From positions 2,393,311 through 2,457,310 of the forward strand of contig NW_020170382.1 in NCBI RefSeq assembly GCF_000524195.1: 64,000 nucleotides of DNA. Reading direction: 5' to 3'. The DNA is from Echinococcus granulosus. Taxonomy: Eukaryota > Platyhelminthes > Cestoda > Cyclophyllidea > Taeniidae. Shown one piece after another: positions 44,668 through 56,797 of this stretch. The notes under the pieces were generated by a model. It searched no databases, was not told where the DNA came from, and was given only the letters and a program-made list of their open reading frames with translations. The position numbers and the translations under genes are program-made. Positions within the stretch are counted from its first letter, which is position 1. The number at the start of each line of letters is the position of its first letter.

Positions 44668-47600
44668 GATGAGAATGGGAGCCAACTGCTCTTTATCCGA
44701 ACGAATGGTCCGATTTCACCTTTTGCCGGTTAAAGGCTTCCAACTCTACACAATTCACTTTCGGCACAGATGTGTCAGGTCTTGAATAGGATCACAGTAA
44801 GCGTGCGCAGCCACACACCGCTCCACTCAAGAAATTTCTCTATCTAGTTAAAGTCGCGCGGTTGTCACGACAACAGCGGCATGCAGGTGAACCTGGAGCA
44901 TTTTTACTCAAAATTAACAAACCAAAAGACAAGAATAAAAATTTCACTCCTCGATAGTGCAATAACATCCCTCAGTGGGAGCGAATTTGTTTCCTTTATG
45001 CCACAAATAAAAAATCAACCATAATTTGGTCGATCCTTTCAAAATTTTGGGCTGCTTATCAATGCGCTTTCGAGTTTGTGTCTTTCAATTTCATTTAAAG
45101 CAGAATTTGGCTACTTTATACTCATTCTATTTATTGCTGCGCATTCAAAGACAGCTAGCTAGAGTTAATTGAACCGAACAACAGATTTGTTGCTAAGCGC
45201 GGTTCCTGGAATGAATTCTCTGGCAGAAACAAGTAAACTGAGCTTCATAATCTTTCGCGTGGTAATTTGAGATCTTTGTGTATTTATTGGTTCATTTCCT
45301 CTTAAAACTACCAACTGGCCTGTTATTTAGTGGGAATAGATTTAGGTCTGAAGATGGATAGTTAATTCTTATAATGAATATATATTTGGATTTTAATGGA
45401 ATTTAAGTGCTGGATGTATTTTCAGTCATGATTGCAACATTTTGAAGCAGCTCAGAAAAACTATGTTTCCAATGTTTATCAAATGATGAGATTACTCAAA
45501 ACGATGGATTTAACCAGAATTTACCTCAATTTCACTGCAAGCACGATTCATACTGGCATCACCTTGATGCAAAATTTCCCCTATTTGATCCATTAATGAG
45601 CTTAATCGCCATACACTTAGCCGTCTTGTTTATGCTAATACATTTTCATTACCATATTTTTATCACAAATTAGTAAACTGGGGTCTCTAAACATATTTGT
45701 GGGGGTTTTGTTTGGTAGATCCGTGACTTAGTGTAAAAATGCTGATGTACCTTAAACCTTCCAGCAGTGCAAGGTATAAAATAGGAACTTGAATGATAAA
45801 TTTCATGAAGATAGGGAACCTTTCCTGGTGTAGTTTGGAGGACGCGAAACAACACCGACTCGCCAGATAGTCACAATCAAGACAGAATTGAGGGATGAAT
45901 CATCTGACTCATTATGTCGTAGCCACTTTGACATCTTGTCTTTTCTGGAATAGACAGAAAAAGCAACCAAGTGTGAGCACTTGAGACCGGTTAAATGTAT
46001 CATCGAGATGAATCTATAATTGCTCCAATCGTGATACCCCAAAAGTAGACAAAGTAGAGGGGCACTGAAAAGGAATAATTTAAGATGCACAGCATTTTGG
46101 AATAGGATAAGGAATAGAAAGCATCACAGTTTGACATATTTGGTGTCCTGTAAACAATTTTTCGACAACATGGAAAAGGCTAACGAAAAATTTCCGGTTT
46201 TGAGAAAAGCGGTTTCTAAAGCAAATTTTAAAATCCTTTATTAACTAATTAGCTTTAAAGAACTGACATATCCCTTGAGAACAGTGTATGGTGCAGAAAT
46301 GGCTACTAACTCAAATGACAGAATAAGGTATAACACATATGCGAGATCGCGCTTCTGTTCAGTAGACAAGGAGATTTATTTTTGGCCAAATATCGGAGCA
46401 TGAAAATCAGGTAAGAACCACTATCAAAACAAGGATATCTTCAGGACCCACTTTAATTATAGAGCAGCTTATGGTAGCGGATGAAAGGTTTTTGGTGCGT
46501 AATTCCTTAAACAAAGAACAACATACAATAAAGGTGCTTAAAGTGTGATTAAATTCTTCCTAATTTTTCTTATAGCAGGCACAATCAACCCACAAAATGA
46601 TACCACCATAACTGATGTAAAGACTGAATCATCCACCACACACCTCCGTAGACGTCTTGACAACCAACCTCACTCCTTCATAATGAACAACAAGTGCCTC
46701 TGAATCAAATTTTATTTGAAAGCAATTAATTACTGCAACAACACCTTTTGGAATGAATAAGTAATAAAATGAAAGGCAAAATAAAATCAGATAGGAAAAA
46801 GTAAATTATCTAGCTTTTATTCAGTTATGAAAAGTATGCGAAACAGAGAATCATTTCGAAATGTTAATGTCTAAATCTCTCATATTGAGAACCGAGTAGG
46901 GGATTAAAGCAACAACAGATCTACACAAGGGAGAAATCAAGGCATTCAATCGCTAATTTAGAAGTTGGGTTTCTTCTTGGCTCAGTTTGCGGGATGGATG
47001 ACCTAAACTAACCTTATAATCTTCTGTAAACAACAAATTTGGTAATAAAATAAGTAACAAGTTTGTTATTGCTAGTTTACGCAGGCACTCAAAAACACCG
47101 AGGAACATGTTTGGATAACAAATTGGAGTATGATAATTTGATCAGATTGACTACCTAAGGTAACCACCTTCTGTAATATTAGGAGCTTGAACCTCAGATG
47201 TCGATTTTACACTCGTTTTTCGTCTTACCAGTCTACTAAACTCGGCAGTAAACCCAAAATTTACTGCTTAAAAGGCCAAGACAATGGAAAAATTAACAGA
47301 CGAAAGCACAATGTAACTCGGGACTGTCTGATGCAGGTACGAATAAACTCAACCCAGTTGCCAAATTATGCTTTTATGGCAACAGAGCAAAAATGTGAAT
47401 TATTGGTAGAACAATTATACGAGCTACTTGATAATTCATCTCTTCAATAATAAACCGCAAAACCAAAGTTACATCGGTTGCATTGAATGTCAGCTAAGTC
47501 CATTATTACGCAATTTTGGAAGCAAATGGTAAAGTTTATTAAATTGAGACGTATGAGCATGACCAATTACAAAGCACCTATTAACATCAACGCCCCTCAA

Positions 47601-48373
47601 AAGGAAAAGATTTGAGAAAGAGAAATCCGTAAGATCATTCCCACTAATAAATGCCGATAAGTATATTTAACTGAAATGACTCAAAAACAAGGAAAAATAG
47701 ACGACATTAACTTATAGGATGGCTGATTAATAAGGGCCTCTGAAGTTATCTGTAGAATACCTTCTCGATTTACCGTATTTCTTGATTAACTTGATGGCAA
47801 AATAAAACGCTCCCATGATGCAGTTGTGTTCAAATAGCACCACTTTTTATTGCTTTTCAACTGTTTCACTTTATCGTTTAATTCCTTATTAATTTAAGGT
47901 ACCCATTGGTGGGTTACTCTTTGATTATACCCATCGTGATTTTTGTAATCAACTGTGAAATCGCTAAACTGGGCGAACGCTAAGGTGTCCATGATCTGCA
48001 CAGACTGTTCGATGGCTGGGAAATCAACCAATGACAATATGACACTCCCAAGATATCAGCAAGCATAACTAGCCAAAATACTTAAACCCCGTAAACTAAT
48101 CGAAGGTTCCAAGACTGTTTGGGGGGATGACACAGAGAAACAAGGGAGTCTAGGGAAAACGACGCATAAATGCAGTGACAACGACGCCACCATTGTCATC
48201 ATTATAAAGCAAGCAACTGTGACTAACAGGGGTGGGTGTGTGCAAAGAGGAGGTACAGACGAAGACGAAAAATAAATTACATGCCTATGTGATAACCAAT
48301 TCTCCCCCATCTCTCTCCCCATGTCCACATATGAAGAGGCTGCGTTGTGACGCCGGACGCATACGAGACTAAC
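44668..48373. other. Intergenic, no supported gene
   Basis: AT-rich. Small frames (45803-46090 minus, 47187-47450 plus) have no recognisable content. Confidence 0.4.
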
Positions 48374-48470
48374 CTGGAAAGTGGGAATGCCGTTGAATAA
48401 AGCGCCGTAGCATCCAGGCAGGTGCCGTGAGTGCGCTCACCGAGAAGACCACTTGCAGCAGCTCAGCACC
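48374..48470 (-). CDS. Candidate exon, resembles C-terminal part of COX8-type subunit
   Basis: On the minus strand a GC-richer block has an open frame encoding ELLQVVFSVSALTAPAWMLRRF and some further residues, ending at a donor-like g/gttagt (48373-48372). A short hydrophobic segment with a Pro-Ala-Trp-x-Leu motif followed by basic residues is reminiscent of cytochrome c oxidase subunit VIII (mammalian form PAGWIL). The acceptor side is weak, since the nearest AGs lack a good pyrimidine tract. No other exon was found. Both the exon call and the family link are tentative. Confidence 0.28.
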
Positions 48471-51400
48471 TCATCAGTACTTTACTTGGATTGTCCATGC
48501 ATGTAAACAATACAGGCTTCCTAAAAATAATGTTTTAAAGATGGCTATTAATAAATTAAATGCAGTGACGATAAATTCGACTACAAATGGATAACGAAAT
48601 CTGTTGAAATTCACAGTGAAGATTTTGATGTTCACACCAGTATGAAACATAAACTAAAGAAATTGGAGTTTATAAAGAAATAATATTAATTTAGCCCGAA
48701 TATACATACATTTCAAGAGAGCTGATTTTGTTTGTTTGATAAATTTGTGGTATTTTTATAATTATGAAGAGGTCAGGTCTTTTTGAGATTACATCACTCA
48801 CTTACGTAACTTTCACTGTGGAAATTTAGACTAACTGGTTAAATTACTTAGTCAAAATTAGGAACCATAAAGTCACTTATTATGTATTTATGCTTGGTTT
48901 GATTATCCATGGCATAATTTGATCATTCCCTTTACATCCAAACACTCCATTACACTTTCTACCCCGCAGACCATCTAATTTGTTATAATAAAGCTAATCG
49001 GAGACTTTGTAATTTTATAAAGTAATTTGGGTGCCACTTTGGTTGTCGTACATTGGATTGAGCCTTAGAACCTCTACTGCCTAAAGAATAATTAAAAAAA
49101 TTAGGCAAGCAACCATCTTCCTTCCATTTCTGGACCGCATTTAAAAGAAAGTTTGCATCCATTTGAATGGATAGATGACAGGGAAAAGGGATGGGATTTG
49201 TGAAGACCTACAAAAGATGACGCATAGTAACTTTTATCGGCTAGAACCTTGTTTTTCTGGACTGTTTAGTGAAAAGGCTTGGTAGAGTTAGCCCGTAACA
49301 AAAGTTAGCTTCGGAAATGTTCGTTCTAGGATGGTGACCAATGAGTAATGGCCACGTTTTAAGGGCCCGGAAATTACTTAGATAAACGGCTAAACGGAAC
49401 AAAAATAACAGGTGAGTGGAAGAAAAAAAGTTGGGCTAGGATGCAATTGCTGAGAAATTTCTTGTTATTTAATTTGCTCAAAAATTTACTGTTATTTTTA
49501 GATACGAAACATTGAGTTGTAGGCAAAATCATCCAGCATTCAGATGTACTGGCCAAACGAATTTTTTAGTACACATCATCCACCAAGGAATGTTGCTGAT
49601 ATAGCAGCCCAAAATATCTCTTTAATTCAAATAAGGTACTCTTTTACAATAGAAATCACTTTCCTATCATAAGATCGGTTTTATTACATAATACCGTTGA
49701 AATGGTGTGGAATGTAGACATATACTGATTAGGAGCATTAAGGCTAAATCAAAATCATAATACGTATAGTGTGTTGATAATTGTTTGCATTCAATCTGCC
49801 TTGTTGCAGCCTCTATGCCAACTGTACGCTTTGAATAGTGCTGTCTCGTAACGGCTGTACAGCTAGTTCGGCTGCATCTAATTCGACTTCATGATTTTAG
49901 CTCCAACATCATCGCTATATAACTTATCACATTACCCTAAGTAGGATGGCATCAATTATACAATTGTTCGGCATGGATTAGAGCAAAATCCATTTCCAGT
50001 AGTTATATGCATCCTCAGGATACCTTCACGAACTTCCTTTAGCCTAATGATCAGTGAGAGTCTAGGGAAACTTAACCTGCATCCATTTCTCCATTTTATC
50101 CTGGAAAATTTTATGACCTCTGGAGTGTGTCATTTTCCAAGGGCGATCATTTTGGCTAATTGCTGTCAGACACTACTTGAGATGCGCTTTGGTTGGTTGA
50201 TTATTTAAGCGAAATTCAGTCGTATCACCTGTGTTGGGATAGTATCAAACAGTAAGGAACATATGCGGAAAGCTACCCGATCAACGGGCCGAAGTATCCA
50301 ATTTTCTTGTCTGGTAGAAAGACGAGTGACATCGGGGCATATTATTCTACAACTGACAAACACAAAAATCCATTCGTCTCTATTTTAATACTATCCTCAT
50401 GTTTTTAAGCAAGATTTTGGTCAAAAGTCACAATATTTTACTTTGAATGTCTGTGGATTTTTCTAAGCCTTACCCATTTGTATAAATTGAAGTGATGATA
50501 GATGTGACTCAAGCCCCTCATAAGGTAAAGATAAAATTGTCGCCTTTTAACATCTGCTCTCGGAGGCCTCAAAGCGGGTAAATTAAATAGACGGGTAATC
50601 GAGCGGTTTCCGTATCAGACTGCCGACACATGGTCCGTCCGTGAGCTGGGACGGCATCAACAGAGCCGCGGACTAAGCCACGGCCGGAACTAATGAAATG
50701 CTAATTACGCCGCAGTGGCGATTTACTCGCACTCCCCTCTCTCCATTCTCTCTATCATTCGTTAGTCATCCAAGGTTGATACTGCGATATTAGTTTCCTT
50801 TATGAATAAGTCAGAGACACAGGTAGAGGCCACTGGATGGGGAGCTGAGTGAGACCCTCGAAGTCTTCTGTAGAGATTTCGTCAGGATTTTTCACGCCAT
50901 TAATTTTCAGTAGATATTGGAGAAGAGCTAATGAATTTTTGTGACAGAAAAGTTAAAAAGTTTTTAAAAGTTTACAGTCTTTTTGAGTCTTCCGGCTGTC
51001 ATGCTAGTTACATGGCTCCATAAGGTGCTATCAGTCTCCCAGTCCTTTCCCACTTGAGGGTAACTCGTGAGGTAAAATTTTTGGCAGTGGAACGTGAAGC
51101 CACTCCAAATGACTGCATCCGAGGTATCTGTACACTTGAAAAAGACTTGTATGCCCTGCGGATTCTTCGAGGATATCTCAGAAGCCACACTTTTGCAGGT
51201 ACAGTCCATAAATTTAGTACGATCATCCATCAATTTTTACGAGTGTAAAATACTGTATAGGTTGTTCGGAGGTCATTATGACAATTACTTGGAACTTAGG
51301 AGAATCTTTGTTAGCACCAGTTTAATCTAAACTAGAACAACAAGGGGAAGGGATTTGACTAAAGCAGATAGCCAGCTGATTCTGAGTCAGGATTTACCAT

Positions 51401-54400
51401 CGGGGCACTGCATTTAGTCACCCTCAAATGTCAATGCTAGTATTTGCATTTTCGGAGCTTAGTCATAAACCACTTGCCTACATATTATAAACAAATAACG
51501 TGGAGAGCCACACGACCTTGAATATTTAGTGGGTTATTTTGAAGATAAGGGGAACCGATAACTAAGCTCAGTTTCTCAAAACTTGGGCAAACCGCAGTCT
51601 CCAACAGCAGTTTTTAAGTCTCAATCGAGGGAGCAGGAGTGAAGGAATAAGTTTGTGTTATCCATATTTGCGTGAGTATGTTGGTACTAAGTAGAATTCT
51701 AGCGAATGCATGGTACACAGACAATTTTTGAAGTCTATGTAAACAGGTAGTTTCGGAGAGTTTAAATTGCCAAAAGTGATAAATCACACCGCGGTAGCAA
51801 CGAGTACTTACTTTGACCAGGTCCTCGTTTAGGCGTAAACTACGTCCCTCTTCGAGTGTTTTAGCAAGTGTGCAATTTCCTTATTAACCGTAAGGTAAAT
51901 AAATGTGTTCGAGAGAATAAATCATTCTTGAGGATAAACACCAAATGTACTTTTTAACTAATAGTTGTATGAATCTGGACTAAGCTGGTTGAATTGCTAT
52001 CAATTACTCCATGCGTTTGCATCTAATATAACTTCAACAACTTATTTTTAAAACGATGTAGGCATTCACACTTTGTTTAAGCGATGAAAATATTCGTATC
52101 TACGGTCTTTTAAGTCTGAACAAAAACGGTTAAACACGCATTAAAATGAAACACCGGCCTGGTTTGGGTCAAAGGTCCAGTTCATTTCAGAACTGTAAAG
52201 AGGCAGTTCATTTAATGTAGACGCCCAGAATGTTACAGTAAACTCGGTTTTCTAATCCCAGCTTTAACTCATTTATTATGGTCGACAATATGGAGACCTG
52301 TATAATAATGGCATTCGAGATGAGTTGGGTGCTATCAGTATCGTAAAAGATGAAGGGTGCAGCGTGATGTCGATGTAATATATTGTAAAAGGGATTAACA
52401 GTGGTCGATGTCTTAACTGCACTATTTCGTACCGTTTCCGAGGATTGGATTACAGGAGAATAGGTCAGCCCTAGTTTAGTGTCTACACAAATTTCGGAGA
52501 TTTAATCACAGACCCCCTCGTCCTTTCGTCCTAGCAGCTGCGTTAAACATCTGCTGTTATCCAGCTATCACAGAAAGACCAGGTCTTTCCAGTCTTTAGC
52601 ATATAAGGTTAGCAGTAGACCTCTAAGCCGATCACAGAACGGTGTTTGTCTATCCTGCCTATTTGACGAAGTGAGCCCTTTGATCTCTGCACTCACACCG
52701 CCATCTTAGTATCTTGGTTTTTTTAGTCATATCTATGGTCTCCCACTTTTACTTACGTTGGTAATAGACCAGTTTCCAGACAGATATGCTTTAGTACTTC
52801 CCTTGGAATGACCAAAGCGCTGCAACAGCATTTGTTTTTTGATTAGTTTTTGGTATCAGACTCTAATTTAGTATCCCGTGCAATCATATACATTGGTTGT
52901 AGCAAATGAAGTATCAATTTATGAAGAGTTACCATGACTCTTCTTTATAGTGCCAGAGAAACAGGAAAAAACTACCAAGTTATTTCGTTTTGACGTTCGT
53001 TTACTTAACACAAAGAATCCCTCTTAGATATCTGGCTTCTTAACCTTATTAATTAGTTTAAATTGGTTCAAATTATGTATCGCAGTTTGTTGTTCTTTGC
53101 TACTACTGTGGGACGCCAAGAGCATTGATGTACACAATTATAGGGTTCGGAAATCGCGTCCTTTCCTTGAATAACTCAGCTAGTCGAAGCAAAAGGTACT
53201 AGTTTAAGCTACTTTATTTAGCCAATAAGTGATATTTGACTCAAGCCTTTTTGGGTTACTAGCTTTCATCAAGTAACGCATAAACTTGTGTTACCATAAT
53301 TTCAGTTGATTGTCTTTGAGCTAGACGCATATGAACAACTCTAATCTTCAACACGAAGTTGTAAATCACGATTTGAAATTTTATCTGTGCCGCAAATACT
53401 TCAAGCGATCTATTAAGGCACCTTTTGGGTTCCTTATTCCCTATTTCCATCTACGAATGAAATAGAGCATAAAATTCTAGTTTGAAAGTTAAAACCGCAC
53501 TTGGCACCTCAAAGCCAATACAGATTCATACATTTTAACAGTAAGAATAACACAAATTTAAACCAAAACAAATAATTGACAGAGCTAACAAGGTGGCTCT
53601 CACGACAAATGCCTGGAAGTTTTACTGGGTTTCGTGTCATGTTGCGGTCTTTGTGATATTAAGGAAGCAAATTAGAGCGGACAAAGTCGTGACAAAAATC
53701 TAGTTACCGCTAATGTTAGTGGAAACTCTACTGCTGAGATCGAAAACTTGACTCAACCAGGGTTGGGTAGGCAGGCAGTGATATCGATATTTCTCGATCA
53801 GTCTACGCAGTTCCGCCAAAGATTTTCCTCGAATCTGACGTATCATTTTTGCTAAAAAACAATTCACCCACGCCATCAGTGAAATATTTCTGTTTGGATT
53901 TTCTAGAGTCGCACATATATCACATCCCAATTTTCTTACCTGCGTCTAGTTTCGAAAATATGATGTGTTCAGTATTTGTCCATTCTAAGGGATCGTGTAG
54001 GTTTAATAATTAAACAGATACGGAGTACTCTCGATCCGAAGATACACAAACTTTATACTTTAAAGTACCGCTTTAGCTGGTTGAATGAATTAGAAAAATA
54101 AAAGCCATACTAAAACAATAAACATCTCAGTAGTGACAGAAGAACGCGTGAAAACACTCCTATGACTTTGTATCAAAAGCTATTCAAATAAATCGTTGTT
54201 AAATGAAAGTTCTGTGTAGCTGTTCCACCCGTTAGCCACCCCACGAACCTACTTCCATTCTATGATAAGAATAGTTTTTGAGCATATGCAAAGCACCGCT
54301 GTTGTGTTTACCCATCCAAAATAGTATCATCGTCAATAAACGTTCCTATCTGAAGATCTTCATTTGATTTGTACGTAAAATACACTATGTCTTAAAAATT

Positions 54401-54587
54401 ACATTACTAGTATTAAAACTCAATTTGCATAACTTCCAACCAAATCTTACCATTCATCTTTCTCCCCTTGTCTTGCCTATAATATCCAGAAATAAACTTT
54501 TTGAGTCTGTTTACACCAAATAATATTTTCTGAATTGTAAGGAAGGACAAATTTAAAATTAAGAGTAACAAATCGTTTAATAAAGTA
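48471..54587. other. Intergenic, with one GC-rich island
   Basis: AT-rich with no supported gene. A distinct GC-rich island lies at about 50620-50760, described separately. Overlapping small frames on both strands at 50964-51330 are not convincing. Confidence 0.4.
50620..50760. promoter_or_regulatory. Candidate conserved non-coding element
   Basis: A sharply bounded GC-rich block in AT-rich DNA, containing several CpGs and homeodomain-type motifs (ctaatgaaat, gctaattacg). Stops interrupt most frames. The longest open plus frame ends at the taatga in the middle. The composition suggests purifying constraint, for example an enhancer, but this is an inference from base composition and motif content only. 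Confidence 0.25.
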
Positions 54588-55095
54588 AAATAGATTAATT
54601 TATGTTCTGACTGATATTCAAATCAAAGTAGGACTTCTGCACATACATGAGGAGGGCTACAAACCTCAGGAAGTGCCACCTGCACGCATCTTTCAGCAAC
54701 CCACTCTTTTCACATCAATCCACTTATTTCAGTGGTTACATAATATCCCAAAACCTTTGGCGGATAAAAATGTGTTAACACATTTGAGCCTTTCAATGGC
54801 ACCCTACTTCACTTTGCCTTGTCGCAGCGTGCATAAACCACACGGAAGTAAAACCTCTGGGTACGATAGTGCTCACCTTTCTTGTAAAACTTCGTCCTAC
54901 GATCCAGCACCAAACGGACGTCCAGAATTAGGCGCTCAATGCCCTGGCCAATTGTTTACAGATTGGACTACCAAGACTAGGATATGGGAACCACCGCTAC
55001 TCAGATCACCGACGCATAGATATGTTGACGTTTTTGAAGCGCTCACCCTCAAACCACCTAATTATTCTCCTGTTTTTAAGTGGCTGAGTTGCTGA
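54588..55095 (+). CDS. Long unassigned open reading frame, about 168 codons
   Basis: One of the longest uninterrupted frames outside the known genes. It is open from 54588 to TGA at 55093-55095. There is no ATG near its start, so it would be an internal or terminal exon, or a relic. The peptide is rich in Pro, Ser, His and Thr, with two related Ser/Lys-Thr-Ser-x-Tyr-Asp repeats near the middle (KTSGYDSAHLS and KTSSYDPAPN). No membrane segment or known domain is visible. It could be a mobile-element relic. Confidence 0.25.
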
Positions 55096-55161
55096 GCCTG
55101 CCATCACTATACCTACTGTATTTGAAGCCTTCCGTACAGGTAGAGGTGTGAGCATTCGGAC

Positions 55162-55345
55162 TTAACCTCCTCGTTGACAAGAGGCATCGTCTGTCAACGC
55201 GCACTTCTGCGTGGACAGGCACGCACTACTGTTGCTTGAAAACCTGATGAGCCGATGAACGGTGTCCGGGATGTTCTGGACTAACTCACGCAAGAAATGC
55301 GCATCTGCAAGTCTTGTGTATATGTGAGATGGTTTGCTTAGCCCT
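55162..55345 (-). other. Candidate minus-strand exon, unassigned
   Basis: A GC-richer block whose minus frame is open for about 58 codons to TAA at 55164-55162. It encodes a peptide including ADAHFLRELVQNIPDTVHRL and three cysteines near the end. There is no ATG, and the family is not recognised. Plus-strand frames are also partly open, so this is weak. Confidence 0.18.
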
Positions 55346-55879
55346 TACTGCTAAGTGTTTTGTCGCCACGGTGCCAAACCTTTTTATACGTCATATCTGT
55401 GAGCCTAAATGTTTTACGTTGACTTAAGCTCATCTCGTATTCTAACGCTTATTTACATTTACAGTTAATCTACTCCTTGTCTTAAGTGAAGAAAGCCCTT
55501 ATATGCTTAAGGCCTAGGGAGCACAAGCGCAGCATTTCCACCCATAGTTGTTATTATTGCTATTTTTATTGTGAGCTTCTAATAGAAGCATAAAAATAAA
55601 TATCATTAGTGGCATCACTTTCTGGGTAAGGTCTATTGTCTGAGCTCAGCTTGTCATTGTCTATTCATTACAACCACCACCATTAACTACAAGCTCCATC
55701 AATTAGACTCATTGTAAAGCTAAGTCACTGGCTAATTGAAACGCGCCCCTTCCCCTACTCCTACCTTTATGTCCACGTGAAGCATACAACACATGTGCAG
55801 CAGCCAACTTTGGCAGCTGGTCTACTTTGACTCAGAAGACCGTCGTTTGCTCTTTGCGCAGCCGCCTTAAGGGGCTTAG
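55346..55879. other. Intergenic or intronic, no supported gene
   Basis: AT-rich sequence between two candidate exons. It rises in GC towards 55830, where two frames are open but neither is convincing upstream of 55880. Confidence 0.35.
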
Positions 55880-56026
55880 CGGAGGCTGCCACCATCACAA
55901 TCCCTCCAACCCCGGACCCGTCTCTTCAAAAAGATGTCGAAACAGTTCCTGGTTCGTCCTACTCACAATTACGACTGGCCACTTTATTCAAATACTTCCT
56001 GAGCGACGGCTCTGTAGGTCCAATAG
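55880..56026 (+). CDS. Candidate 147-nt internal exon of an unknown gene
   Basis: Bounded by an acceptor-like cttag (55878-55879) and a donor GTGAGG (56027). In one frame it encodes 48 residues, starting EAATITIPPTPDP and including SSYSQLRLATLFKYFLSDG, with two bases at the start and one at the end. The codon pattern (many C-ending codons) resembles the genuine exons of exportin-T more than the surrounding DNA. A second frame (from 55827) is also open, but encodes a Cys/His/Arg-rich peptide of less natural composition. The family is not recognised. Confidence 0.35.
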
Positions 56027-56628
56027 GTGAGGCGTTGGTTCACAGATAGACATAATCAACTCAGAGGATCATAAATTACTAATTTTGTTCTCTGAAAATT
56101 CAATGCTCCTACTTAAGCACCAAGGATTTTATGAAATTATCACTGATTCACATGATGAATTTGGCGTTTTCCTAATATTTTCAACAAGTATGGTCAAACG
56201 TTTGCTGCGTTAGGCAAAGTAGATTCTTGGATTAAGGTATTTTTTGGTGAAAAAATTTTCCACTCTTATTTTAGAAATAAACAATTAAGTTTTAATCAAT
56301 CTGTTTTACAACGTCCATTTCTTTTTTCCTATGCTCCTTGATATCGGTTACGACAGTAAGGATTCCCAGCGGCAGTCCGAGGTGGGAAGAAGATGGTGTT
56401 CCACAATTTTCGCTCTTCAACTAAGGTTCATATGATTGTTCCATTATAAAGGAGGTTTCAGTGTTAATCGAAATTTTCAAGGAATATTTCTCTTACCGCA
56501 TAAGAAAATAATATAGGCGTAACGTAATCGTATTCACCGTTGCTAGAAGCTAGCATACGCGTTAGCTTTCTATGCACACAGTTAGCTTGAAGAACACAAA
56601 AAGAATAGTTGCAGCGAGAATAACGGGC
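56027..56628. other. Intergenic, no supported gene
   Basis: AT-rich sequence with no supported feature. Confidence 0.4.
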
Positions 56629-56797
56629 TACTAGGGCCCTGAGACTTCCCTAAAGGCGAAATAGAACAATGCTTGGGTGAACCATGTATTATCGACGTAC
56701 AGTAGAGCATGGAGGCACTAGCAAGTCCTGGAGACCAGGATGTCCGGCGGAAGTACAATGGCGAAACCCCTAAGTGGCCCCTTACCAAGACCGAGAA
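56629..56797 (+). repeat. Dispersed repeat family 1, copy D (diverged)
   Basis: Related to the other copies mainly at the 5' end (cctgagacttccctaaaggcgaaatagaacaat, read in two parts) and by later gtacaatggcg and aagtggcc-type blocks, but strongly diverged. It is probably an older insertion. The assignment rests on block order and not on high identity. Confidence 0.5.

Noticed and set aside
55230..55290. Possible hammerhead ribozyme (contains cctgatgag)
   Set aside because: The CUGAUGA core is followed by a small ccg/cgg stem, but the required GAAA and the closing stem with a cleavage site are absent.
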